The notes below the pieces were generated by a model. The model searched no databases, was not told the origin of the DNA, and saw nothing but the letters and a program-made list of their open reading frames with translations. The translations under genes were made by a program, and so were the position numbers. Positions 34,601 through 45,671 of a DNA stretch of 64,000 bases are shown one piece after another; positions within the stretch are counted from its first letter, which is position 1; the number at the start of each line of letters is the position of its first letter. The stretch is taken from positions 81,778,001-81,842,000 of the forward strand of contig OZ231126.1 of assembly GCA_965153355.1 (NCBI GenBank). Direction: 5' to 3'. Source of the DNA: Flaccisagitta enflata (taxonomy: Eukaryota > Chaetognatha > Sagittoidea > Aphragmophora).

Positions 34601-35104
34601 GTTTCTCCGAGACGTCGAATAAATTCAATATTCCTGGGCATGAGGCGGTCGAGCACCAGCGCGCCATGGGCAAAGTACAAAGAATTTGAAAATTCATGAA
34701 ACATATTTCTTTTATATTCAGCTTCAAGGTAAATTCAATTCAGCATTGAGAGATAGAGATAAAGGAGAAAAAGCCCATGAAATGTAAGCATCACCAAATG
34801 TAGAGGAGGAAAAAAAATGTGTAAACATCGATGTTAAAAACACAAAGGACAAAGTCAACACAGGTCGTTCTTTGTTTTTAAAGGACAAGTCAACACAGAT
34901 TGGTTTTTTGTTGTTCTTTTTTTTTTGTGGCGGCTTTTTAAACAAGAAATGGAAACAGGAAACAGAAAGACAAGAACTACAAATGATATAGTAAGGAGTC
35001 GGAACCCGCTATAACGAGGCCGAGAGTAACAAAAATCCGCCCTTAAAAGATGAGACAATATGGTTTCCTGATATAATTATATATAATTGCTCTTAATTCA
35101 TCTT
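34600..35104. other. Unassigned intergenic DNA
   Basis: No gene seen. Confidence 0.4.
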
Positions 35105-35294
35105 TTTAGTCGCGTTCACGCGACTCTACACCCCGCTTTGTCCGTCCGTCCGTCGGTTGGTCGGTCACACTTTAATTTTTTTTATGATTTTTATTTTTGA
35201 ACCTCACTGCTCCTGCCCAAATGGTCTAAAGACCCCAAATATGGCCCCTGCCCACCCGCACGCGACTTCGGTAGCCGTGTATCCGGCCTTGTTA
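35105..35294 (+). mobile_element. Family A element, complete reference-quality copy
   Basis: TTAGTCGCGTTCACGCGACT end, CCCGCTTTGTCCGTCCGTCC, CTGCTCCTGCCCAAATGGTC, CCCACCCGCACGCGACTTCG, and GTAGCCGTGTATCCGGCCTT. This is the cleanest full-length A copy in the window. Confidence 0.9.
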
Positions 35295-35657
35295 TTTAAA
35301 AGGTGAAAATTTGTTAGTCGCTTGACAGCCATTATTGCGGAGATCAACCACAGTCATCTTTTCCTTTTTCTTGATCTTTATAAACGATTTATTTGTTTGA
35401 ATGTATCATCAGCGTTTTTGCCTATGAAATACTTTTACGGAACAGCAAAGAGCCGCAACTAACGAGGGGACTTTGGGAAATGAAGTTTGTTTCTAATTGT
35501 CGTTGGCTATGATCTACTTAGTCTAAGTTTGTTCTTTATGCTTCCCTCTCCGCAAGCTGAGAAAGGAGCCTTCCTAACTAAGCGGAGAGGGTATCTGTCA
35601 TGTGTAAAACAAAGCCAAGTAGGCCATTACACGGTGGGTCGTCAAACTATTTCCTGA
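35295..35657. other. Unassigned intergenic DNA
   Basis: No gene seen. An inverted pair, CCTCTCCGCAAGC and AAGCGGAGAGG, lies near 35546 and 35580. Confidence 0.4.
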
Positions 35658-35705
35658 CGACCGACCGACCGACCGACCGACCGACCGACCGACCGACCGA
35701 CCGAC
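35658..35705. repeat. (CCGA)n microsatellite
   Basis: About 12 CCGA units. Confidence 0.95.
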
Positions 35706-35746
35706 GAGCAACGGACCGATCACTATGGATCTTAGGAACCGCCAGG

Positions 35747-36007
35747 GGAAAAAATTTCGAAGACGATACTGATCTTTTCTTTTTATCAGGTTTTCCCGTT
35801 TGGGCGAAGCCTTAATTCGAGAAGATTCGGGTTGAAATGTATTTAACACAGATCTCACCTTGCCATAACGCTAGCTCTGACCCTAACCCTAACCCTAAAA
35901 CCACCCCCAACCCCAACCTTAACCCTAACCCTACCCCTAACCCTAAATAAAAACCCGCTTAAAAAGTCAGTAAAACAAAAGACATCACCGATTTCGAAAA
36001 CAGTACC
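35747..36007. mobile_element. 261-bp insertion carrying telomere-like repeats
   Basis: Flanked by the direct repeat CCGCCAGG (35739-35746 and 36008-36015). The intact right arm of the foldback has this 8-mer once and no insertion, so it serves as the empty site. Weak inverted ends are seen (TTTCGAA near both ends). Confidence 0.85.
35877..35946. repeat. Degenerate interstitial telomeric repeat (CCCTAA)n
   Basis: CCCTAA units with CCCCAA, CCTTAA and CCCCTAA variants. The motif is the common animal telomere repeat TTAGGG. It sits inside the 261-bp insertion. Confidence 0.85.
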
Positions 36008-36139
36008 CCGCCAGGACGTATTTTGGATCACTCCAAGTTTCTCTTCAGTTTGGCACAGTCCACTTGTTCACGAATCAACACCCAGCCATCAAAAAATATT
36101 TCATCAGGCACTTTTTGAAAAAAAAACGTTTTTTGTAAA

Positions 36140-36376
36140 AAATGTGTTGCATATGCAACATACGTTGCATATGCAACACATGTATGTTGCATATGCAACA
36201 CATGTACATTGTATATGCAACGTACATATGTTGCATATGCAACGTACGTATGTTGCATACGCAACATACATGTTTTGCATATGCAATGTACATGTATTGC
36301 ATATGCGACGTATATGTGCTGCATATACAATGTACATGTATTGCATATGCAACATACGTTGCATATGCAACACATT
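36140..36376. repeat. 18-bp self-palindromic minisatellite
   Basis: About 13 units built on TTGCATATGCAA plus CATACG or CATGTA spacers. The core is its own reverse complement, so the array can fold as many small hairpins or as one large one. Confidence 0.9.
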
Positions 36377-36526
36377 TTTTACAAAAAGCGATTTTTTTCA
36401 AAAAGTGCCAGATAAAATATTTTTTAATGGTTGGGTCTTGATTTGTGGACAAGTGGACTGTGCCAAACTGAAGAGAAACTTGGAGTGATCCAAAAAACGT
36501 CCTGGCGGTTCCTAAGATCCATAGTG

Positions 36527-37481
36527 CGATGGACATGACCTTATATAGACATGCTCTGGCGCATGTAAAAAAGACATGGATGGAATGGGAAGGCGGGTAT
36601 CAGGATGGGCAGAGAGGCACAATGGGCGATGGTAGGAGAGGGAGGCTGGAAAAACGCGAGGCCGACAAAAAGTGATGAATAATGATAGAATCAAAATTGG
36701 CCCATTTAACAAGATAACACGTCTACGGTACACTGTACGGCGTAGGGCTTACTGTGTACGATGTACACTCCGTCGCCAAGACGCGTTGTATACGTACTGA
36801 TACGACATAATGAGATACTTTCGCGATTAATACTAGTGGCGCAACATTATTAATGATCAATTCGTGGAAAAATATCATTTTTAGTGATACGAGAATCTTG
36901 CCGAGAAAAGGAGAAAGAACCCTGACAAGGTGGTTGACAAGTAAGTGACAACTGAGAGAATACAGAAAGGAAGAGACTCATGTTTAAACAAAACAAAGTC
37001 ACGTTAAGAGAACTAAATGGTTCCAGAGAGATGTCACAAAGTAAATCTGTAGAATTACGTAAAATGACGAGCTCATAATACTTCTTAAATGTGATAAAGT
37101 TGAACCAAAAAAAAAGTACAAGAATCGAAGAAAGACAATTTTCTTTACAGGCAGATTTACGGTTTAGGGGGGTTTGGGATCTATCAGACTTTCTTAATTC
37201 CGTCAAAAGACCGTTTTTGTTTTGTTCTTTTTTCTTTCACACACATAAGAAAAAAAAATACAATTCAAACCGAATTATCTATTGTGAAAAAAAAGATTTG
37301 TTTTCAATTCAACCAATTGTATCAATTTCAAGTTTACATTCAAACATGTATTAAACAGAAAATCACATCCTTGCGACAAAAACGGGGAAACATGTAAATG
37401 AGTAAGAAATTGGTAATATCACAATTGGGTGATCGCGTTTCAGTCGCTCGATCGCGATCGTGAACATTCCTTTCTTCATGT
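36527..37481. other. Unassigned intergenic DNA
   Basis: No gene recognised. I looked here for the missing terminal MEK exon on the minus strand and did not see it. Confidence 0.4.
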
Positions 37482-37638
37482 TTTTAGTTGCGTGCACGCT
37501 ACTCCCTAACCCGCTATGTTCATTGGTCGGTCGGTCCGTAACACTTTGCCCTTTTCGGCATTTTTGGCGTTTTTTGCATTACCGCTCCTGCTCAGTCTTT
37601 TTTATCACTGCCCCTGCCCACCCGCACGCGACTTTGTT
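37482..37638 (+). mobile_element. Family A element, end-truncated
   Basis: TAGTTGCGTGCACGCTACTC end, TTGGTCGGTCGGTCCG, and CCCCTGCCCACCCGCACGCG, ending near GACTTTGTTG. The CCGGCCTT motif is lost. Confidence 0.75.
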
Positions 37639-37681
37639 GTAACCTGAAGCAATCTTTTTCAACAGATGGGCAGCAAAACCG

Positions 37682-37972
37682 ATTTTTAGTTGCGTGCTAC
37701 GCAACTCTATAAGCCACTTTTCGGTCTGTCAGTCCGTAGGTCCGTAAGTCTGTTGGTCCATCGGTCCATCCATCCGTTGGTCACAAATCATTTTAAAGGC
37801 ATTCTTTGCGTTTTTACACTTTTGATCATTAGAGAATAACTGGTAGGTGGACACCGCTAATTCAAAGGTCATTTTCAAAATTCCACTCAGTCTGTCTGTC
37901 TGTCTGTCTGTCTGTCTGACCTTTTGTTAAAATTCCGATGCACGCGACTTAGGTTTAATGACCTTGTTTTTC
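37682..37972 (+). mobile_element. Family A relative, long and diverged
   Basis: TTAGTTGCGTGCTACGCAAC palindrome, TCGGTCCATCCATCCGTTGG, a CTGT tetranucleotide run near 37890, and CACGCGACTTAGG followed by CCTTGTT. Confidence 0.65.
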
Positions 37973-37978
37973 ATTTAG

Positions 37979-38046
37979 CAACAAGGCCGGATACATCGCC
38001 CATGTGGATGGGCAGGGGCAGTAATGCGAGTGGGCGGGGGCTGTAA
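37979..38046 (-). mobile_element. Family A head fragment
   Basis: AACAAGGCCGGATACATCGC then GATGGGCAGGGGCAGTAATG. It is head-to-tail inverted relative to the preceding copy, the two CCTTGTT/AACAAGG ends almost touching. Confidence 0.65.
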
Positions 38047-40579
38047 TCTGGCGTCTGGAGTCAAAGTTCTTTAAATCGCTATTTTAGCCAATCTCTCATA
38101 ATTCAAATTTTCGCGTTATCGACCTCATAGAGTAGCTTAGCAATCGACTGGAAAGTGATAGAATTCCATGTTATTTGCATACTAACTGCTGTGCTTAAAC
38201 CTCTATAGACCAATTTAAAAATGAGGACTGGGTTTTCACTGTAATCTGTCTACTTCGGGCTTTTTTACAGTCAGACTTTTTTTCAAGATCGAATGAGATT
38301 AAAACCCGAATTTTTTCCACATAACATGGCACATAATATGGCGGACCTGGTGTCTCTTACAGTGCGACTCATAAAAAAAGTTAAAACTTTCAGACTAATT
38401 CTATATAGTTTATATTCAACAAATCAAATTGTTATTTATGAGCATTTTAAAGAGCTTCAAAAAACAAACAATATGCCACCAGTCCCATCAAATTTGATCA
38501 ATTGTTTGGATTTTTTGAAAGTTGAAACAATATTGCCCTTACAAAAGGAGGCCAGAATTCACCAATTTACAAAGGATGAAAGCCTTGCAAGCTTTCAGTG
38601 GTGTTTACTCCGGATTGCTCACAACTATCCTTTACAATTAACAAAAGAAATGCTTACCTGAAAAAACTATCAGCTTGACTGCATACCTCATTAGTATAGG
38701 TTCGGACAGGCCTATGCCATTTAGTATACACAAAATCTCTTACAAAAGTAACAATCAAAGATTACTAATGTACTGGTGGAAGTACTGACACTAGCAATAT
38801 TAATTAAAATGATTGATTAGAATGAAGACAAATGGATCAAAACTTAAGTGGGAAAACAACAGATTTTCTTTCTAAGGACAAATTTTACAAAAACTGTTGT
38901 ATTATCTAAACAAATAGAGCTAGTAAATCCAGTAATGGCTCAAATGACTGATTTTTTGAAGGGCTTTAACAATGTCATGGATTTTGATAGGTTTTTACTT
39001 GATTTAAACCTTTTATGAATGACAAAAGAAAAAATTTTTTCATCATACAAATTTAAAAAATGATTGATCTTTTTCTACTCTTATCAGGGGTGTATATAAT
39101 TGAGTGGCTTTTGATGTTTTTCCCCCCTGCCTTTGATTTTCTTCCCAGCCATGCATCGCGTCATATTGCAAAATCTATGATTTTCTTCCCAATAAAGCAA
39201 TAAAACAGTGTAATTAAGGTTTAAATAGTGTTAGATTGTGTTTTACTAATCAAGTTTTATGATTTGGTACCGCCAGAAGTTATATTTTCCCCAAATTTTC
39301 TTTTTTTCTCTTTCGCCTTTTGCCTTTTGCCAGGGGGGGGGGGAAACTATTATATACAGGCCTGGCTCTTATGATATCCATGTTTGAAAAGAAGGAATTA
39401 AAAAAAAACAACCCCAGCCTCCTAGCTTTATTCGTTTGGAAATCAAATTCATTATAAGTTAGATGGGTATATTTTAGTGATGCGCCTTTTCAAACTTGAT
39501 AATGAATACTCTTCAGTCTTTTCTATACTGTCTAAACGAATTGAGCTAGAAATGTGAGATAGGCGGCAAATGAAAGCTCTTTTGAATATCTTTCAAATGA
39601 TCTATGATTTCAATTGATTTCTTGCACTGGAAATGACAAAAATTGATGAAAAAGGTCCCTTTTTTATATTTTTTTCAAAGAATTTACAGTTCATGCACTG
39701 TAATCTTCTTTTTATCGTAAAATCTAAAAAAATTGAAGAAAACTCATGGGATCTGTGACATTGGCTTCATCTGATGACAATCTTTCCATTTCTCACAAAA
39801 AAGCTATTGATAAACTATTTTTTTCATAAGAACTATCGTATAGAGCAGCTGTAATCTTTTTTATGGTTCGCAGTGTACATCCAGGTATTTCACTTGTCAG
39901 TAGAAATTAACAATTGCTAAAGGTGATGTCTGATGGGATGTTTTTTTAGGTGGGAATAGTAAAGTGCACAGAGTTCAGCTCTCTTTTCCCGCATCATGTA
40001 TTTGGAGTTATTGTCGTCTCGAAAATTATTGATTAGCTTTTGAAGTTCACAATGTTTTTATTTCACTGTGAATAATCAAGTACTCGTTCCACTTCCAATT
40101 AGCAGACATGACAGCGTGAGCTTCCTTTTTGCTCCGTCACCATGCGTCTGTGAAAATCCGAAAGCGCAAGGTTTTTGTTTTTTGGTAACGCAGAGCGGTT
40201 TTTTTTTTGGTCTGCTTCTTATCTATGTCACAATTGTTGGGAGTTCATTTCAAAATTAAGTCATGGTCGGTTTTTCAACTGACTGATGATTTTAGCGAGA
40301 CGATCCTCTTAATTTGTAATTTGGGGAGTGCGGGGCGATTTCCTTATTCTTCCTCCACGGCCTAGGTAAGGGTAGCATTTGTCGGCTTGTAAATGGGGGA
40401 TGGAAGAGTTGTGGCCGGAACGAGCAAACAATTCAATCCTCAGCGGCCAGAGTTTTGAGTTTGATAGTTTATAACAGTTTTGTTTTTTTCTTTCAATTCT
40501 CAATTGCCAGAGGTTGCGTTGTCAAGTCGTTCTCAAATGAATCCTCAATGGACAGAAGAAGATATAGCGAGACAGGGGC
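38047..40579. other. Unassigned 2.5-kb AT-rich stretch
   Basis: No recognised gene. It contains motif sites CTAAACGAATTGAGCTA (39532), a variant at 38905 and an inverted one at 39422. A G run is at about 39337. The open reading at 38293-38661 is described separately. Confidence 0.4.
38293..38661 (+). other. Open reading of 122 codons, unrecognised
   Basis: Not low complexity, with internal text such as NLINCLDFLKVETILPLQKE and DESLASFQWCLLRIAHNY. A pyrimidine tract and AG (CTTTTTTACAG, near 38271) precede it. I recognise no domain. It could be an orphan gene, a transposon-derived fragment or chance in AT-rich DNA. Confidence 0.3.
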
Positions 40580-40886
40580 AATCCTTCATTCCATCCTCTG
40601 AGACCAAGGACTGTGTTGGGGAATCCGGGGCGATGATTATTGTCTTAGATTTTGTCTGGGGCAATACTTCATTCAATCCTCTGAGACCAAAGACTGTGTT
40701 GGGGAATCCGGGGCGATGACTATTGTCTTAGATTTTGTCTGGGGCAATCCTTCATTCAATCCTCTGAGACCAAGGACTGTGTTGGGGAATCCGGGGCGAT
40801 GATTATTGTCTTAGATTTTGTCTGGGGCAATACTTCATTCAATCCTCTGAGACCAAAGACTGTGTTGGGGAATCTGGGGCGATGTT
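40580..40886. repeat. 84-bp tandem repeat, about 3.6 copies
   Basis: Unit landmarks CAATCCTCTGAGACCAA, GTGTTGGGGAATCCGGGGC and TTAGATTTTGTCTGGGGC recur four times about 82-84 bp apart with few changes, suggesting a recent expansion. Confidence 0.9.
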
Positions 40887-41261
40887 CATTGTCTTACAAA
40901 TCCAATTTGCCATATCAAAGTCCGCGTCTGCGCCCCCGTCTTTTACAAATGGGTGCTCCATCAACGACCTGCAGAGACAGACAGATAAAATTGAAAAGAC
41001 TTAAACAAATATCGCTCCATCATGAAAAGTTTTCTTGTTAGCACCCAGAATATTACATACAATCAAGCTAATCAGTAGAAATAACATAACACAGCTCAGG
41101 TCATGGATGAACAGGAGAAAAATGCAAAAGGATGTCGACTGGCACTTACGCTGTACGCTATAAGCCAATGGGGAATTTACCATTCTTATCTTGATATTGT
41201 TTGAAGTTCAAATGAATCCAGTAGTCATGGCTTCAAACTATTTTTCAAAACATCAAAAATT
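40887..41261. other. Unassigned
   Basis: No gene seen. Confidence 0.4.
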
Positions 41262-41416
41262 ATTGGAAAAAAGTCGAATTACGTAATGCGACTTTTTGAA
41301 ACGTAGGGGAGAAATAAATTTTTCCATTTTTGATTTGGGGTAATTTTAAAACGTTGTGCCATTTTCTGACTGGGATGATATATTTTGTTATATTCACAGC
41401 TAAGAAAGAGCTTTTT

Positions 41417-41547
41417 TTTAGTCGCGTGCACGCGACTCTACAACCCGCTTTGTCAGTCCGTCAGTCTGTCAGTTGATTGGCTGGTCACGTTTTACTTTTT
41501 TTTATGATTTTATTTTTTTTACTCCACTGCTACTCCGTAAATTGTCT
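41417..41547 (+). mobile_element. Truncated family A element inside H
   Basis: AGTCGCGTGCACGCGACTCT with a perfect palindromic end, ACCCGCTTTGTCAGTCCGTC, and a T-rich centre. It breaks off where H resumes at TGACGCTAGC. Confidence 0.8.
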
Positions 41548-41844
41548 AATGACGCTAGCTTTTGCATTTTACTCTTCTTGAGAGAGAGAAAGAAAATAAA
41601 AAGGGAAAGAGAGAAGCGAGACACACACTCCCCCCACACATACACATATAACAGGTCGCCCAAGGGCAATATGTGGTCAGCGATACCCGTTGCCCTGCTT
41701 TGAGTGATTATGAATTGAAGTGAGGTGAAGCAGGGCAGCGGCCCCGAAGGGGACGAAGTCCTGTAGAACACAGGGGGACTTTTGTTTGTCCTGCCTGAAA
41801 AAGTGGATGAGATGCTATAGCGGGCTGACTGAAGGCCTTCATTT

Positions 41845-43275
41845 GACGGTATGTTTTCCCCCTCATATGCTCAAAACCCATGTACCCGATTGTTTTTGAT
41901 TACTTTTATAATATTACTACCTAGAACTAAAGAGATTTGGGATTTTTGATCCACTTTAGGGACCGCGAGTTCCATTTATTTATCACCACTCCAAGGAGGT
42001 TGTGGTGAAAATGTTGAAATTTGGTCACTTTTGGCTCAAAATTGGGCCACTTCAGTTTAGAAATTTGACCCGAAATCTGTGAGATTATGAAACTAGAGCT
42101 CAAGAGCTAACCAGTGGTGCAATCTGCATGTTGCCATCATTTTTTATTAAGATTTGAGTGCTTTTCAAAGATGGAAGGGTATGAGGGTTATTTAACCAAT
42201 TGAATTTGGTGCTCAATTTTGACATTTTTCACATTTTTTGTTATATCTCCGCTTTGGACAAATCTGGATGAAATTGTTGACCAAATTGACGAGTTTCTCA
42301 TGCTCTAACTGAATCTGGTAAAATTTTTGATCAATATGACCCTCAAAATTTTCGGGAGACTCTATAAGCAGGTGATAAAAAGTGATTTTTTTCGCCATTT
42401 TGGCTACTTTGGTCCAAAAATTTGGGCACTTCCCAGATAGAAAATAACAAAAAATCTGTGGGCATATTAAACTACTGTTCAAGATCTAACAAATGGTGCA
42501 ATTGGCATGTCGATATGTGGAAGCATATAGATTTGGCAGAGCTTTTAGGCTCATAATGACCAAAAAATGTCATTTTATTATACCCACTGATCTTTGAAGC
42601 CTTGCCAAATCTATATTCATTAACCTATTTACATGTCGATTGCACCATTGGTTAGATCTTGAACAGTAGTTTAATTTGCCCACTGATTTTTTGTCATTTT
42701 CTATCTCAGAAGTGCCCAAATTTTTTGACCAAAGTAGCCACTTTTTAGCACCTGCTTGTAGAGTCTCCCAAAAATTTTGACGGTCATATCGATCCAAAAT
42801 TTTACCAGATTCATCCAGAGTATCAAAAACTCTTCAATTTGGTCACCAATTTCATCCAAAGCGGAAATACATCAAAAATTTTAAAAATTGTCAAAATTGA
42901 CCACCAAATTCAATTGGTAAAATAACCCTTATACCCTTCCATCTTTGAAAAGCTCTCAAATCTAAACAAAAAATGATAGCAACATGCGGATTGCACCACT
43001 GGTTAGCTCTTGAGCTCCAGTTTCATAATCTCACAGATTTCAGGTCAAATTTCCAAACAAAAGTGGCCGGACTTTTAGCCCAAAGTGACCAAATTTCAAC
43101 ATTTTCACCACAACCACCTTGGAGTGGTGATAAATAAATGGAACTCGTGGTCCCTAAAAAGTATCAAAAATCCAAAATCTCTTTAGTTCTAGGTAGTAAT
43201 ATTATAAAGATAATCAAAAACGATCGGTTATATGGGTTTTGTGCACATGAGGGGGAAAACATACCGTCAAGCCTT
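41845..43275. repeat. Imperfect palindrome of about 1.4 kb, arms about 650-690 bp
   Basis: Matched inverted landmarks run from the outside in: GTATGTTTTCCCCCTCATAT (41850) with its inverse (about 43250); ATTACTACCTAGAACTAAAG with its inverse (about 43190); CACCACTCCAAGGAGGTTG with its inverse (about 43115); AACCAGTGGTGCAATCTGCA with its inverse (about 42990); CCCACTGATTTTTTG at about 42680 with its inverse on the left. The loop is about 42545-42590. Confidence 0.9.
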
Positions 43276-43690
43276 CATGAGCCTGGACTGAGGTCTGAGA
43301 AGGCTGATGTAAGGCCTGAGAATGCCAATCGGAAGCTTGAGAGGGCTGACTTGAGGCTTGAGAGAGCTGGAGTAAGGTTTGAGAGCAGTAAATTGAGGCT
43401 TGGATAGCTGATTTGAGGCCTGAGAGGCCTAATTTGAAGCCTGAGAGGCAGGTTTGAGGCCTGAGATTTTGGATTGGAGGCCTGAGAAGCCTAATTTGAG
43501 GCCTGAGAGGCCGGGTTTGAGGCCTTAGATGTTGGATTTGAGGTCTGAAAGGCCAGTTTTGAAGCCTGAGAGGCTGGATTTGAGGCCTGAGAGGCTCGAT
43601 TTGAGGCCTGAGAGGCTGGATTTGAGGCCTGAGAGGCCAGATTTGAGGCCTGAGAGGCCAGATTTGAGGCCTGAGGGGCCTGATAGGGGG
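43276..43690. repeat. GAGGCCTGAGAGGC minisatellite
   Basis: About 20 imperfect units of 20-21 bp (TTTGAGGCCTGAGAGGCTGG). The same unit, inverted, is found in the B cassettes at 61921 and 62583. Confidence 0.9.
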
Positions 43691-43783
43691 GTACGAACGA
43701 ACGAACGGACGGACAAACGGACGAACAAACGAAAGTCCCCCTGTGTTCTACAGGACTTTGTCCCCTTCGGGGGCGCTGCCCAT

Positions 43784-44210
<427 letters not shown>

Positions 44211-44315
44211 CATGCACACATGGCCACACTCAAAGACAAAGGAAGACCAAGAAAGAGACGCAGAGAGACACATTGAAAGACAAAAACAGGCAGGCAGTCG
44301 ACCAGACATCATGAG

Positions 44316-44928
44316 ACAGGCAACCATTCAATCACGAAAATTGTGCCTAAGTTAAAATCATTTCCACTGAATCACGACGTTGTACTTCAGTGGAATAAAG
44401 ACTAACTAGTGCTCTCTGCAATTTGAGCTTCAATGGAATTGGTAATAACTGATTTTTTCAGTGAAGCAAAGATAGTTAAAGTATTCCTCATTCACTTTTA
44501 TCTAAAGAAATCATCTCCTTTCTTTTTACCTCTTACCCTTTCTCTTCATCTAAGTAGACTTACTAAATAAGAACGAGGTCGTGCTTCAGTGGAATAGGCC
44601 TTAACTGGCCAAATTTCCAGCTCAGAGTTCGTGCTTCCATTAGGTTTAAAAGCCCTGATTACAGTTCACAGAAAGGAAGGAGATTCACCGAGCAAAATAA
44701 AAAAGTTTTAAATTCATTAAATCGTAAAATCTTTCAACATGCGTCAAAGTTGCTACAATCTCACTGGCCCAGAAGATACTTTTTGTCTCTTCATATATCA
44801 AAGCAGAAAATGATATGTAAGTCAATACTTAGCTGACCAGTTGGGTTTGAGAAAAAAAAATTGGTCTTCGTGCCTAATGAATGGATAGGCCAAAACGAGC
44901 CTTACTGTTCGTGATTCAGTGACTAGCT
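44316..44928. mobile_element. 613-bp insertion with 8-9 bp target duplication
   Basis: CATCATGAG occurs at 44307-44315 and again at 44929-44937. The H copy at 1645 has the uninterrupted CATCATGAAATGCACAC. Near the ends, CAATCACGAA and (inverted) GAATCACGAA suggest weak inverted repeats. No transposase ORF. Confidence 0.85.
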
Positions 44929-45125
44929 CATCATGAGGTGCACACAAAAGAACTCCCATTTACGACTTTTTCCAGTCGGCGAGAGCCGCCTTTATTGGTG
45001 AGTTTGAAATCCACGTGGGCAAGACTTACAGATTAACCGACACAAATCTAAGTCTTGATATTTAGGATGTCAGCGGATGTCCCTCGTCGTCAAGGACACA
45101 GATCAAATGTTCACAACCTACTTAC

Positions 45126-45240
45126 CTCAAGTCTGCCCTTTCTTGAGGGTTTTTCTTCAGACATTTTTCGATAAAATCACAGAAAGCGTTTGAAAAGAAG
45201 TTGGTGGGCAACGCGGGCGGAGACTGGTTTACGATGTAAT
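45126..45240 (-). CDS. MEK1/2-type MAP kinase kinase, C-lobe exon
   Basis: Minus-strand exon with acceptor CGCTCAATTTACAG and donor GTAAGTAG. It reads (D)YIVNQSPPALPTNFFS, NAFCDFIEKCLKKNPQERAD and LR. This is the alpha-H/alpha-I part of a MEK kinase domain (vertebrate MEK has DYIVNEPPPKLPSG, CLIKNPAERADL). The Arg of NPxERAD is the conserved subdomain XI arginine. The exon starts after one base of the Asp codon supplied by the exon at 52004 and ends with two bases of a codon. One or more further exons encoding the C-terminal end should lie to the left (below 45126), but I could not find them. Confidence 0.93.
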
Positions 45241-45671
45241 CTGTAAATTGAGCGGGAAGGGGGGGGGCGGGAAAGAGAGAGAGAGAGAGTGAAATGACTT
45301 TCTTTGACATAAACCTATGTTTGCGTGTGGGTGTACGGAGGGGCGGGGGGGGGGGGGGCAGGGGGTGGTCGTGCAACCCCCATCCGCGACGATATAGTTA
45401 CCCCGGGAATGAATATGATTGAATTCTACATAAAGCCTTTCATCCAACTTACAAGTGACAATATATTGCCAGGAAAATTTTCTTTTTACACCTCGCAACG
45501 TCATCATCATGACGAAAAATTGCGCGCTCGATTTTTGCTCCATCTTGAGTATGACAGATGAGGCGTTTTCTGTCAGTGAGACACTTTTTTTCCTTTACTC
45601 GTCTTTTACGACTTTTCAAATCTGTCTTCGTTTACGTCGCAATCTTAATGGATGAGATGGAGGTGGCTCTC
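45241..45671. other. MEK intron DNA, G/C runs
   Basis: Holds a short GA tract (45274-45290) and G runs at about 45259 and 45345. On the minus strand the CT and C runs form the acceptor tract of the exon at 45126-45240. Confidence 0.5.

Larger units (their letters stand above)
35721..36526. mobile_element. Foldback element C5 with an insertion in its left arm
   Basis: CACTATGGATCTTAGGAACC at 35721 is mirrored by the end at 36507-36526. After the insertion, the left arm (36008 to about 36140) pairs with the right arm (about 36372-36508): ACTCCAAGTTTCTCTTCAGT and its inverse, AAGTGGACTGTGCC and its inverse, and so on. The centre is an array of self-palindromic units. Confidence 0.9.
41652..43783 (+). 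mobile_element. B cassette enclosing a giant palindrome
   Basis: Left end: ACAGGTCGCCCAAGGGCAAT, GGTCAGCGATACCCGTTGCC, GGGCAGCGGCCCCGAAGGGG, AGTCCTGTAGAACACAGGGG. Right end: AAAGTCCCCCTGTGTTCTAC, AGGACTTTGTCCCCTTCGGG, GCGCTGCCC, the inverse of the inner left end. The interior is a palindrome of about 1.4 kb plus a GAGGCCTGA minisatellite. Confidence 0.85.

Noticed and set aside
35877-35946. Chromosome end or fusion point
   Set aside because: The tract is short, degenerate and lies inside a 261-bp insertion with 8-bp duplications, so a mobile origin fits better.
36028-36488. Cys-rich repetitive readings (CCICNVCCICN, HMQHMYVAYA)
   Set aside because: They are the 18-bp palindromic minisatellite, equally open on both strands. 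They are not Cys-rich proteins.
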